Shown: positions 1 through 7,411 of the stretch, piece by piece | How positions within the stretch are numbered: position 1 is the first letter of the stretch | Layout of the letters: each line of letters begins with the position of its first letter | Assembly: GCA_946479125.1 (NCBI GenBank) | Contig: CAMLET010000075.1 | Coordinates: 1 to 10,004 of the forward strand | DNA from: an uncultured Flavobacteriales bacterium | GTDB lineage: Bacteria; Bacteroidota; Bacteroidia; Flavobacteriales; Crocinitomicaceae | Direction of reading: 5' to 3' | DNA: 10,004 nucleotides | The notes under the pieces: model-generated | Told to the model about the DNA's origin: nothing | Seen by the model: only the letters and a program-made list of their open reading frames with translations | Database searches by the model: none | Made by a program: the position numbers and the translations under genes

Positions 1-1
1 A

Positions 2-214
2 ACAAACACAGGTTCAACAGAAGGTCAGGTTGCCTTGTTTACATTTCGTATTGCTCACTTAACTGGGCATTTGAAAAAGAACCGTAAAGATTACGGAACA
101 CAACGCGCTCTTCAATTATTGGTTGGTAAGCGTCGTAGCTTGTTAGATTACCTTAAGAAAAAGGATATCGAGAAGTACCGTGCTTTGGTAAAAGAATTAG
201 GTTTACGTCGTTAA
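2..214 (+). CDS. rpsO: 30S ribosomal protein S15, C-terminal part (5' end outside window)
   Basis: Seventy codons and a TAA stop are visible. The start lies to the left of the window. The translation reads TNTGSTEGQVALFTFRIAHL, then LTGHLKKNRKDYGTQRAL and LVGKRRSLLDYLKK, ending KELGLRR. This is the conserved core of bacterial S15: the EGQVALFT helix, the HLKxxxKDYxxxRxL segment that contacts 16S rRNA, and the GKRRxLLxYL helix. S15 is a primary binder of 16S rRNA in the small-subunit platform. The partner downstream is pnp, the same rpsO-pnp order found in many bacteria. Codon use (CGT for Arg) suggests high expression. The family assignment is essentially certain; only the N-terminus is missing. 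Confidence 0.97.
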   Translation, partial: TNTGSTEGQVALFTFRIAHLTGHLKKNRKDYGTQRALQLLVGKRRSLLDYLKKKDIEKYRALVKELGLRR

Positions 215-225
215 GACGTAATCTG

Positions 226-243
226 AACGGGATTCATCCCGTT
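226..243 (+). other. Small perfect hairpin just after rpsO
   Basis: AACGGGA (226-232) and TCCCGTT (237-243) form a perfect 7-bp stem closed by the tetraloop TTCA, 11 bases after the rpsO stop. No U-run follows, so it is not itself a canonical terminator. It may protect the rpsO 3' end or act as a processing site between rpsO and pnp. The structure is seen directly; the role is inference. Confidence 0.5.
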
Positions 244-254
244 GACAACATATT

Positions 255-296
255 AAAAGGGGGGCTTGACGGATTATTCCGCTGTCCCCTTTTTTG
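255..296 (+). terminator. Rho-independent terminator between rpsO and pnp
   Basis: AAAAGGGG (255-262) pairs with CCCCTTTT (286-293), and the 3' side continues into a run of six T (290-295). The interior can add a small CGG/CCG stem (270-272 with 279-281). The shape is that of an intrinsic terminator for rpsO. Because pnp starts only 22 bases downstream, it may be leaky, or pnp may have its own promoter. Confidence 0.75.
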
Positions 297-317
297 TTTA
301 ATAAGTAATAAATAAAT

Positions 318-2462
318 ATGAATATAGGAATCAAAAAATCCATCGTTACAGGCGGGAAAGAAATTTCAGTCGAAACAGGGAAGCTTGCAAAGCAGGCAGA
401 TGGATCAGTGGTGTTGCGCATGGGGGATACAATGCTCCTTGCGACAGTAGTTGCCGCACCAGAAGCAAAAGACGGAGTTGACTTTCTTCCGTTAACGGTA
501 GATTACCGTGAAAAATACGCAGCAGCAGGACGTTTTCCTGGTGGATTCTTCCGTCGTGAAGCTCGTCCATCTGAAAGCGAAATCTTAGTTATGCGTTTAG
601 TGGACCGCGCTTTGCGTCCATTATTTCCGGACGATTACCACGCAGAAGTACAATTGATGATTCAATTGTTGTCTTACGATGGTGTAAACAATCCAGATGC
701 ATTGTGTGGTTTAGCTGCTTCTGCAGCAATCGCAGTTTCTGATATTCCGTTCAACGGACCAATGTCAGAAGTACGTGTAGGTCGTGTAAACGGTGAATGG
801 ATCGTTAACCCTTCTATGGAAGAGATGAAATCAGCAGATATCGATTTGATGGTTGCTGGTACGATGAAAGATGTAAACATGATTGAAGGAGAGTTCAAAG
901 AAATCTCTGAATTGGAAATGGTTGAAGCTATCAAAATTGCACACAATGCAATTAAAGAGCAATGTCAATTTCAGTTAGATCTTGCAGCTTTAATTCCAAC
1001 AGCTAATCCGAAAAGAGTTTATTCTCACGAAACGCATAACGAAGATGTTAGAGCGAAAGTGTACGAATTGGCAATGGATAAGTGTAAGGAGGTTGCTCGT
1101 CAAGGTCTAGCTAATAAAGCGAAACGTACAGAGTTGTTCGAAGCTATCAAAGCTGAGGTTAAGGCATCTTACTCTGAAGAAGAATTGGCTGAAGTTGGTG
1201 GATTCATTTCTGTTTACTTCTCTGAAGTGAAGAAAAAAGCAGTTCGTTGGGTAATGTTGCATGAGCAAAAACGCCTTGACGGTCGTAAGTTTGATGAGAT
1301 CCGTCCAATTTGGGCTGAGGTTGATTACTTGCCAAGAGTTCACGGTTCTTCTGTATTTACACGTGGGGAAACGCAATCTTTGACAACATTGACACTTGGT
1401 GGTAAAATGGATGAGCAGTTGATTGATGGAGTTACTTTCCACGGAACTGAGAAATTCTTATTACACTATAATTTCCCTCCGTTCTCAACGGGTGAAGCTA
1501 AGCCGTTGCGTGGAACTTCTCGTCGTGAGATTGGACACGGAAACTTGGCACTACGTGCTTTGAAACCGGTTTTACCAGAAGATAACGCTTATACTATTCG
1601 TTTGGTTTCTGATATCCTTGAATCTAACGGTTCATCTTCAATGGCAACAGTTTGTGCTGGAACATTGGCTTTGATGGACGGTGGTGTTCAAATCAAGGCA
1701 CCAGTTTCTGGTATTGCTATGGGATTAGTTGCTGACGAAGGTAAGTTTGCTGTATTGTCTGATATCTTAGGAGATGAAGATCACTTAGGAGATATGGACT
1801 TTAAAGTTACTGGAACAGCAAAAGGAATCACAGCTTGTCAAATGGATATCAAGGTTGACGGATTGCCATATGAAGTATTGATCCAGGCATTGGAGCAAGC
1901 TCGTGGTGGACGTTTACATATCTTGAACAAGATTATTGAAACTATCGCAGTTCCAAATCCTGATTTCAAACCTCAAACTCCTCGTATTGAAGCGTTCAAC
2001 GTTCCAAACGATATGATTGGTGCAATCATCGGACCTGGAGGTAAAATCATTCAAGGAATTCAAAAAGACACGAATACAACAGTTACAATTGAAGAATTGG
2101 AAACTGGTGAAGGACGTGTTCAGATTATGTCGAATAACGCAGACGATATGAATGCTGCTGTTTCTCGTGTACGTATGATTGCATTCCCTCCAACTGTGGA
2201 TGAAGGTGCTGAGTACGAAGGGAAAGTGAAAGCAATCAAAGATTTCGGTGTATTCGTTGAAATTCTTCCTGGAACTGACGGTTTGATTCATATTTCTGAA
2301 TTCTCTTGGGAGAAAGTTGCAAAAATGGAAGACGTAGTAAAAGAAGGAGACGTATTGAAGTTTAAAGTGGTTGGTAAAGATCCAAAAACGAAGAAATGGA
2401 AATTGTCTCGTAAAGTTCTTTTGCCAAGACCAGAGAAACCAGCTGCAGAAGCTACAGCTTAA
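318..2462 (+). CDS. pnp: Polynucleotide phosphorylase (polyribonucleotide nucleotidyltransferase)
   Basis: A 714-residue protein of normal length for PNPase. The enzyme degrades RNA 3' to 5' by phosphorolysis, releasing nucleoside diphosphates, as a cytoplasmic trimer. All domains are present in order. First RNase PH core: [10 protein letters not shown] with R79, R80 and R83, and RPLFP near 96. An alpha-helical linker follows. Second RNase PH core: [27 protein letters not shown] and [13 protein letters not shown], then [12 protein letters not shown] with the metal-binding aspartates D486 and D492 at the same numbers as in E. coli. KH domain: GPGGK loop at 572-576. S1 domain: about 630-702, [14 protein letters not shown]. 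The ATG at 318 is chosen because the family's N-terminus begins there; the leader is A/T-rich with no Shine-Dalgarno sequence, as usual in Bacteroidota. It follows rpsO, the classical order, and ends at a strong terminator. Confidence 0.99.
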   Translation: MNIGIKKSIVTGGKEISVETGKLAKQADGSVVLRMGDTMLLATVVAAPEAKDGVDFLPLTVDYREKYAAAGRFPGGFFRREARPSESEILVMRLVDRALRPLFPDDYHAEVQLMIQLLSYDGVNNPDALCGLAASAAIAVSDIPFNGPMSEVRVGRVNGEWIVNPSMEEMKSADIDLMVAGTMKDVNMIEGEFKEISELEMVEAIKIAHNAIKEQCQFQLDLAALIPTANPKRVYSHETHNEDVRAKVYELAMDKCKEVARQGLANKAKRTELFEAIKAEVKASYSEEELAEVGGFISVYFSEVKKKAVRWVMLHEQKRLDGRKFDEIRPIWAEVDYLPRVHGSSVFTRGETQSLTTLTLGGKMDEQLIDGVTFHGTEKFLLHYNFPPFSTGEAKPLRGTSRREIGHGNLALRALKPVLPEDNAYTIRLVSDILESNGSSSMATVCAGTLALMDGGVQIKAPVSGIAMGLVADEGKFAVLSDILGDEDHLGDMDFKVTGTAKGITACQMDIKVDGLPYEVLIQALEQARGGRLHILNKIIETIAVPNPDFKPQTPRIEAFNVPNDMIGAIIGPGGKIIQGIQKDTNTTVTIEELETGEGRVQIMSNNADDMNAAVSRVRMIAFPPTVDEGAEYEGKVKAIKDFGVFVEILPGTDGLIHISEFSWEKVAKMEDVVKEGDVLKFKVVGKDPKTKKWKLSRKVLLPRPEKPAAEATA

Positions 2463-2497
2463 GCTGAATTGAAATAAGAAAAAGCATCGCTTTTGAT

Positions 2498-2532
2498 AAA
2501 AGCCCTGACGATAAACGTCAGGGCTTTTTTTA
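2498..2532 (+). terminator. Strong Rho-independent terminator after pnp
   Basis: AGCCCTGACG (2501-2510) and CGTCAGGGCT (2516-2525) form a perfect 10-bp GC-rich stem with loop ATAAA. Three more A-T pairs extend the base, and a run of seven T (2525-2531) follows. It lies 36 bases after the pnp stop and ends the rpsO-pnp transcription block. The rest of the gap to the next gene holds only AT-rich sequence up to about 2647, then the direct repeats annotated separately. Confidence 0.93.
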
Positions 2533-2647
2533 TTGATCGGGTGGTGGTTATTCGATGATTAGTTTTTTTTCGATTCACAGTTAATGACGTGTACAACTAA
2601 CAATTGGTTGGAATATTTATAGAATATCTATTTGATCGTTTCTATTT

Positions 2648-2710
2648 TGCGGTGAATAAGAGTTTTATTAACGCAAATTATGCGGTGAATAGTTTTAATT
2701 GCGGTGAATA
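2648..2710 (+). repeat. Three direct repeats TGCGGTGAATA upstream of the fic gene (candidate operators)
   Basis: Exact copies of TGCGGTGAATA lie at 2648-2658, 2681-2691 and 2700-2710. Their starts are 33 and 19 bp apart, not multiples of 3. They occupy the AT-rich region just ahead of the Fic-wHTH start at 2742. A small palindrome, CGCA-AATTA-TGCG (2672-2684), overlaps the second copy. The repeats flank the place expected for RNA polymerase, upstream of the -7-like box at 2716. Inference: operator sites bound by the wHTH domain of the Fic protein. The copies are seen directly; the binding is untested. Confidence 0.7.
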
Positions 2711-2715
2711 ATGCG

Positions 2716-2723
2716 TATTTTCG
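2716..2723 (+). promoter_or_regulatory. Possible -7 box of the fic promoter
   Basis: TATTTTCG matches 7 of 8 positions of the Bacteroidota -7 consensus TAnnTTTG and ends 18 bases before the fic ATG. Transcription would then begin near 2728 and leave a short leader. In an AT-rich spacer such a match can occur by chance, so this is weak evidence. Confidence 0.3.
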
Positions 2724-2741
2724 TTGTGAAATATAAGGGGA

Positions 2742-3851
2742 ATGAGTTTCTATTTACATCAGCGCAAAGATTGGCCGCATTTCTATTGGAGTACAGAAGA
2801 ACTGTTCTCTCTGGTTGCTGATGTCCGTAATCTTCAGGGAAGGTTAATGGGGCAAATGGAAACTTTGGGTTTTGAAATGCGTGAAAATGCCTTGCTGGAA
2901 TCGTTATCCATGGAAGTGGAAAAATCAGCTGAAATAGAAGGTGAGTTATACAAACCGGATGAAGTTCGTTCTTCTGTTGCCAGAAAATTAGGCTTGGATC
3001 AATACCAACAAGTTCAACCTTCAAAAGAAGTTGATGGCGTTGTTGAAATGATGTTTGATGCAATAGGAAATTGCTTTGAACCGCTTACGAAAGAACGTTT
3101 ATTCGGATGGCATGCAGCATTGTTTCCAACAGGAAAGAGTGGAATGTACACAATAGATGTTGGAACTTGGCGAGTAGATTCTACTGGACCAATGCAAGTG
3201 GTTTCTGGTGCAATGGGTAAAGAACGAGTTCATTTTCAAGCACCACATTCAGATTTTGTTCCAGATGAAATGGAAGCTTTTTTACTTTGGTTCAACACAG
3301 ATCATGGCAATAAATTGGATTTGGTCATGAAAGCTGCCGTAGCACATTTATGGTTTCTAACGGTTCATCCATTCGAAGATGGAAATGGTAGAATAGCTCG
3401 TGCACTTTCGGACATGTTATTGGCGCGTTCAGATAAAAGCACTCAGCAATTCTATAGTTTATCGGCTCAACTGAGAAAAGAACGGAATGCCTACTACCGT
3501 CTTTTGGAGAAAATGCAAAAAGGCGATATGGAGGTTACGGAATGGATAGATTGGTTTCTTAGTTGTTTCAAGAAGGCATTGGAATCTACAGGAGGAATAC
3601 TGAAAAATACACTTCAGAAATCGGAGTTTTGGAAACTACATGCACAAACCCTTTTCAATGCACGTCAATTGAAAATGTTGAATTTATTGCATGATCATTT
3701 TGAAGGAAATTTAACTTCCTCTAAATGGGCTAAAATGTGCAAATGCTCCTCTGATACGGCTCTTCGTGATCTGAATGATTTACTTGCTAAAAATGTTCTT
3801 GTAAAAGATGAATCGGGTGGAAGAAGTACGAATTATTTGTTGAAGAATTAA
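2742..3851 (+). CDS. Fic-family protein with N-terminal DUF4172 and C-terminal winged helix (class II Fic, putative AMP transferase)
   Basis: A 369-residue cytoplasmic protein. Residues about 1-95 match DUF4172 (DWPHFYW, QGRLMGQMETLGF, EVRSSVARKLGLD). This region contains the class II inhibitory motif SxxxEG as S62-A-E-I-E66-G67. The Fic core follows, with the complete catalytic loop HPFEDGNGR (H209 to R217), so an active enzyme is expected. Fic enzymes with this loop usually transfer AMP from ATP to a protein hydroxyl; the E66 helix normally restrains that. Residues about 295-369 look like a wHTH (LTSSKWAKMCKCSSDTAL, then a beta wing rich in G and R). This layout resembles the Shewanella Fic protein SoFic. 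ATG 2742 is the first start after an in-frame stop at 2727-2729 and follows AAGGGG closely. No separate antitoxin gene is present. The target protein is unknown. Confidence 0.93.
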   Translation: MSFYLHQRKDWPHFYWSTEELFSLVADVRNLQGRLMGQMETLGFEMRENALLESLSMEVEKSAEIEGELYKPDEVRSSVARKLGLDQYQQVQPSKEVDGVVEMMFDAIGNCFEPLTKERLFGWHAALFPTGKSGMYTIDVGTWRVDSTGPMQVVSGAMGKERVHFQAPHSDFVPDEMEAFLLWFNTDHGNKLDLVMKAAVAHLWFLTVHPFEDGNGRIARALSDMLLARSDKSTQQFYSLSAQLRKERNAYYRLLEKMQKGDMEVTEWIDWFLSCFKKALESTGGILKNTLQKSEFWKLHAQTLFNARQLKMLNLLHDHFEGNLTSSKWAKMCKCSSDTALRDLNDLLAKNVLVKDESGGRSTNYLLKN

Positions 3852-3894
3852 GACTGATTTACTCCTTTAGATCTACAAGTAGGAAACTATTTGC

Positions 3895-3902
3895 TATAAT
3901 TG
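3895..3902 (+). promoter_or_regulatory. Possible -7 box for the gene starting at 3923
   Basis: TATAATTG (7 of 8 to TAnnTTTG, also containing TATAAT) lies 20 bases before the ATG at 3923 in a 71-base spacer. It would give a very short leader. No convincing upstream -33 TTTG partner was found. No terminator-like stem was found after fic, so cotranscription is also possible. Confidence 0.3.
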
Positions 3903-3922
3903 TTTTACCTAAACTCGTTTAC

Positions 3923-4882
3923 ATGTTTTCATTATTCAAAAAAAACAAAGATCAGGGAGTTCCTGGATGGGCTTCATTTTTTACACCTAAAGAGTACAAT
4001 AGATTCCTAAAGGAACTTAAACTCTATTTCGAAAGAATAAATGTAGAAATTAAGATTGAAAATGGAGCAATTCATTTTGCCGAAGAGAATGAATTTGGAC
4101 AAACTTATGCTGGAATAGTTAATCTTGCTCAGAATTGTAAACCCCACAATACGTCTTATTATAAAGAAATGATTCGTCTTCATTTCGAATCGCTTCGAAT
4201 CGCAAATCAGTCGCTGAAAAAAATGGACGGTATTAAGTCAGATTTCACGCAGATAAGCAAGTTTTTGGCAGTTAGAGTACATCATGCTTCTTATATTGAT
4301 CATTTGGAAATACAATCAACAGTTGGGTTTCACTTTGGCGAAGATTTATTCGCTTTATTAGTTTATGATTTTCCTGAAATGATTGAAGGTGTTATTGACA
4401 CTGACTTTAAAAGCTGGGATAAAAGTTTAGAAGAAGTTTTTATAATTGCTGTTCAAAATGTTTTTTCTGCAAATCAGTTTCCAGTTGCGAAACAGAATAT
4501 TGATGGAATTGATTTTTACGCAATTATTACTGATCATCTATTTTCTTCTAATATTTACTTCGATATAGAAAATCGATCAGAATTAATCGGTATTCATGGC
4601 TCTGTAATTTGTTTTCCTCATCGACACACAACGTTGATTTACCCAATTGATAATTTAGACATAGCGAAAATAATTGCTCACTTGGCACTAATGACCTATG
4701 GTATGCATGTAGAAGGGCCTGGATCAATAAGTAAAAAACTCTATTGGTATGTTCATGGCGAATTAAAGGAAATAGAATATTCTATTGGAGATGACAATGC
4801 TATTATTGTAACTCCATCAGAACAATTTTTGGAGATGCTGAATACGCTTGGAGGTAATGAAGAAAATAAGATTCTGAACTAA
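3923..4882 (+). CDS. Uncharacterised protein, possibly DUF1444/YtpQ-like
   Basis: A 319-residue protein I do not recognise with certainty. It has no signal peptide and no clear membrane segment, so it is probably cytoplasmic. The layout recalls the DUF1444 (Bacillus YtpQ) family: an N-terminal alpha/beta part; then FLAVRVHHA about 112-120; LFALLVYDFPEMI about 142-155; a stretch like WDKSLEEVFIIAVQNV about 166-181; GSVICFPHRHTTLIYPI about 226-242; and a C-terminal segment with EGP and LYWYVHGEL. I compared this from memory, so the family link is tentative. The first 15 residues are basic (FSLFKKNKDQ). It lies 71 bp after the Fic gene on the same strand and converges with the histidine kinase. 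Base composition is more AT-rich than pnp, as for accessory genes. No function is claimed. Confidence 0.85.
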   Translation: MFSLFKKNKDQGVPGWASFFTPKEYNRFLKELKLYFERINVEIKIENGAIHFAEENEFGQTYAGIVNLAQNCKPHNTSYYKEMIRLHFESLRIANQSLKKMDGIKSDFTQISKFLAVRVHHASYIDHLEIQSTVGFHFGEDLFALLVYDFPEMIEGVIDTDFKSWDKSLEEVFIIAVQNVFSANQFPVAKQNIDGIDFYAIITDHLFSSNIYFDIENRSELIGIHGSVICFPHRHTTLIYPIDNLDIAKIIAHLALMTYGMHVEGPGSISKKLYWYVHGELKEIEYSIGDDNAIIVTPSEQFLEMLNTLGGNEENKILN

Positions 4883-4927
4883 AGTTCCACCTTCTTTAAA
4901 TTCCCATTTTTGTCAATTGTATAATGT

Positions 4928-4954
4928 TTTTTTTTGCTGATAAAGCAAAAAAAA
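4928..4954. repeat. T-run/A-run inverted repeat at the convergent junction
   Basis: TTTTTTTTGCT (4928-4938) and AGCAAAAAAAA (4944-4954) form an 11-bp inverted repeat with loop GATAA, between the stops of two convergent genes. The position suggests a shared terminator. However, on both strands the U-run comes before the stem's GC part and an A-run follows it. It therefore lacks the canonical stem-then-U polarity and would be at best a weak or non-classical terminator. Confidence 0.45.
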
Positions 4955-4983
4955 GTAAACGACTCAAAGAAAATAAATTCAGT

Positions 4984-6894
4984 TTAACTCATTCCACCGG
5001 AAAAAACACAACGTACCGTAGTCCCTTTTCCTGCTTTTCCTTCAATTTCAAATTTACCGCCAATTTCTTCACATCTGTATTTCATGGTGCGTAAGCCGTT
5101 TCCATCTTTGTGGGCTTCCACCAAACCGTTTCCGTTATCGCGAATTTCAAGGATCAACTGCTTGTTCTTTTCCAAAATATTGATCTGAATTTCTTCAGCA
5201 TTTGCATATTTTAAGGTGTTCTGAGTCGCTTCCTGAACAATGCGGTAAAGATTTAATAGCTCCAAAGACTTGAATGTAATTTCGGTCTCAGTTTCTCTTG
5301 TAATTGAAAAAGGAACTGGGCTTTTTGCACCTAAACTTTCAATTCTGTCAATAAAGTCTGAAATGGTTCCATTTTCCACGTTCATTGCCCAAACCGTACT
5401 TCGAAGTTCACCCATTGTTGTTCTACCGAACTGCATCAATTCACTCAGTTTTTCATGCAGTTGAACATTTGCCTTTTCCTGATAGATCATGTGATCCATA
5501 GAAGAAATAAGGTAGGTGAGTTGCGAACCGATGTTGTCGTGTAACTCTCTTGAGATATCCAGTTTTTGCTCGTGCAGCTGCTTCTGACGAAGCAATTGTT
5601 CTTCCTGTTTGGTTTGTTCCAATTTCTGCAGAACAAGTTTTCGTTTGTGACGGAAGTAAACCGTTACCAGGATCACCAGAAAAAGTAAACAAGCCGAAAC
5701 ACCGAACCAAATGGCTTTCTGACTTTGATTTTCAGCGATTCGCACTTTACTTTCAGCTAACTCACGTTCTTTTCGTTCAACTTCGTACCTCGCAAACATT
5801 TCTGCCAATACTTCGTTTCCCTGATGAAGCATTACGCTGTCTTTGTATTGATTCTCAAATGTTAAATATTTGTTTGCCTGCTGATAGTTTTTTCGTTTCA
5901 ATTCCAGCGCTGCCAAACTCTTGTATCCCAACATTGTTTGACGGTAAGAATTCGTGTTTTTTACCAGATGAAGTCCTTGCAGTAAATAGACTTCAGCGCT
6001 ATCCAATTGTTGAATGTCCATGAAGCAGTTTCCGATATTGACAGAAACGATTCCGGCACCCGTTTTTGAATCTACTTTTTTATAAATGGCTAAGGCTTTT
6101 CTATAATAGTTTAGACCAAGATCGGTGTTTCCTGCATCTCGTTCAACAACACCTAATCCTTGGTAAACCATTCCCAATTGCTCAGGAGAATTGTTTTTTT
6201 TGATTAACGGAATAGCTGCTTTGTACATTTGACGAGCTTTTTCAAACTCTTTCAATTTTCTGTAACACGATCCGATATTTCCGTAAGCCGTTATGAGAAT
6301 TGGAATATTTCCTTCTTTTTCGGCTATTTGCTTTACATCCTGCTGAAGTTTCAAAGCTTCTTTTACGAAGCCAGTGATCTCCAATAAATTTCCACTGTTG
6401 ATGTAGAGTTGAAGTAAGTATTGTTCCGCTTTGATTTTTCTGGCCAATTCAATAGCGTGATCATAACAAACCTGAGCTTCGTCGTATCTGGTCAATTCAT
6501 AATAAGCATTTCCTAATTTCGATTCAGACGCAATAATTCCTACCGTATCTTTCAATCGTGTTCGAATGGCAAGTGCTTTTTGGTTCAGAACTACCACTTT
6601 AGGGAAATCACCGTTAACCAAATACGGCATTGATAAATCATTGTAAGTACTTGCCAGTAAGACCTCATTATTCAGTTTTTGAGCAATGACAAGCGATTGT
6701 TCACCAAAGCCAATTGCTTTTTTAGCATCTAGTTGACAATAGTAATAAGCCAGGTCATTTAGCAAGCGTACTTTCTCTTCACCTTTTTTCTTTGGAATCA
6801 ATCGTTCCATAGAATCTAGCTGATGCTGGGTTTGACTATAGCTGTTGATACAGAATAGTGATGTAAAAAAAGCAATGAAGAGTTGTGTTTTCAA
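4984..6894 (-). CDS. TPR-containing sensor histidine kinase (HisKA_3/HATPase_c), orphan
   Basis: A 636-residue membrane kinase. Residues 1-20 form a signal peptide ending SYSQ. Residues about 40-350 hold some seven or eight TPR-like repeats (GNAYYELTRYDEA, IGSCYRKLKEFEKA, YYRKALAIYKK), predicted periplasmic. One membrane segment lies at about 394-414, followed by a cytoplasmic coiled coil (about 415-445). The dimerisation/phosphoacceptor motif is SRELHDNIGSQL with H452. The ATPase domain has the N box (N559 in EATQNTLKYAN), DNGNGL from D586, and GNGLRTMKYRCEEIGG. All catalytic motifs look intact. The start is TTG at 6894: an in-frame stop lies at 6925-6927, no ATG lies between, and the next ATG (residue 29) would destroy the signal peptide. 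Bacteroidota kinases of this design usually pair with a nearby LuxR- or LytTR-type response regulator; none is in this window. The ligand is unknown. Confidence 0.95.
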   Translation of the reverse strand: MKTQLFIAFFTSLFCINSYSQTQHQLDSMERLIPKKKGEEKVRLLNDLAYYYCQLDAKKAIGFGEQSLVIAQKLNNEVLLASTYNDLSMPYLVNGDFPKVVVLNQKALAIRTRLKDTVGIIASESKLGNAYYELTRYDEAQVCYDHAIELARKIKAEQYLLQLYINSGNLLEITGFVKEALKLQQDVKQIAEKEGNIPILITAYGNIGSCYRKLKEFEKARQMYKAAIPLIKKNNSPEQLGMVYQGLGVVERDAGNTDLGLNYYRKALAIYKKVDSKTGAGIVSVNIGNCFMDIQQLDSAEVYLLQGLHLVKNTNSYRQTMLGYKSLAALELKRKNYQQANKYLTFENQYKDSVMLHQGNEVLAEMFARYEVERKERELAESKVRIAENQSQKAIWFGVSACLLFLVILVTVYFRHKRKLVLQKLEQTKQEEQLLRQKQLHEQKLDISRELHDNIGSQLTYLISSMDHMIYQEKANVQLHEKLSELMQFGRTTMGELRSTVWAMNVENGTISDFIDRIESLGAKSPVPFSITRETETEITFKSLELLNLYRIVQEATQNTLKYANAEEIQINILEKNKQLILEIRDNGNGLVEAHKDGNGLRTMKYRCEEIGGKFEIEGKAGKGTTVRCVFSGGMS

Positions 6895-6950
6895 TGTAGT
6901 ATCCGTTTTCCGATTCGAAGATAGTTATTTGATTGATTTATTGTGGAATG

Positions 6951-6962
6951 ACTCAGCTGAGT
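6951..6962. promoter_or_regulatory. Perfect 12-bp palindrome in the divergent promoter region
   Basis: ACTCAGCTGAGT is a perfect palindrome, 57 bp from the kinase start and 75 bp from the dgkA start. A dyad of this length is a plausible site for a dimeric regulator acting on either or both genes. Weak -7-like boxes lie on each side (TATCTTCG on the minus strand at 6916-6923; TATCTTCA on the plus strand at 6997-7004, with TTTG at 6971-6974). The palindrome is seen directly; the function is inference. Confidence 0.4.
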
Positions 6963-7036
6963 GTTGAAAATTTGCTAATAAATCATAACAGCACAATATC
7001 TTCAAATTGAATCGTTACCTAGGTCAAATATCAGTT

Positions 7037-7408
7037 ATGAAAACCCAAAAAACACTCTCGCCGGCAAGTAGAATCAAAAGCTTTGGTTATGCGCTGAGCG
7101 GTTTGAAAACCTTGATTTTAGAAGAACCGAATGCATTAATTCACTTTTTAGCAGCTGTTGCAGCGGTTATTCTTGGCTTCGTTTTTAAGATTAACTCAAC
7201 CGAATGGCTGGCAATTGTTTTATCTATTGCAATTGTCTTTGCTGCAGAATTATTCAATACTTCTCTTGAGACAATGTGCGATTTTTCTGAGCCTAACTGG
7301 AATGCTCAGATCAAGAGAATCAAAGATCTTTCAGCGGGAGCTGTGCTTGTTTGTGCTATCGGAGCGCTTATTGTCGGACTCATTATTTTCATTCCTAAAA
7401 TATTCTAA
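7037..7408 (+). CDS. dgkA: Diacylglycerol kinase family protein (undecaprenol or diacylglycerol kinase)
   Basis: A 123-residue integral membrane protein with the DgkA fold: an amphipathic N-terminus and three membrane segments (about 34-52, 55-73 and 99-121). Family signatures are visible: E29-E30-P-N32-A-L-I-H36 in the first helix region, E71-L-F-N74-T-S-L-E78 with D82 after it, and KDLSAGAVLV. These correspond to the glutamates, asparagine and aspartate that bind ATP-Mg in this family. The enzyme phosphorylates a membrane lipid alcohol with ATP: diacylglycerol in proteobacteria, undecaprenol in many Gram-positives. The substrate cannot be told from sequence here. ATG 7037 is preferred; an in-frame TTG at 7007 would add ten residues but has no support. 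It lies 3 bp before the DUF1361 gene, so they are probably cotranscribed. In other Bacteroidota such genes supply lipid recycling for envelope synthesis. Confidence 0.92.
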   Translation: MKTQKTLSPASRIKSFGYALSGLKTLILEEPNALIHFLAAVAAVILGFVFKINSTEWLAIVLSIAIVFAAELFNTSLETMCDFSEPNWNAQIKRIKDLSAGAVLVCAIGALIVGLIIFIPKIF

Positions 7409-7411
7409 TTC

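Noticed and set aside
2711..2741. ATG at 2711 directly after the third repeat as an alternative fic start
   Set aside because: It is out of frame with the Fic protein, and the DUF4172 N-terminus begins naturally at 2742.
5550..6023. 157-codon plus-strand open frame opposite the kinase
   Set aside because: It is a shadow of the well-supported TPR/kinase coding sequence on the minus strand, with no domain of its own.
7007..7036. TTG at 7007 as the dgkA start
   Set aside because: The ten added residues are not typical of the family, and the ATG at 7037 gives a normal DgkA length.
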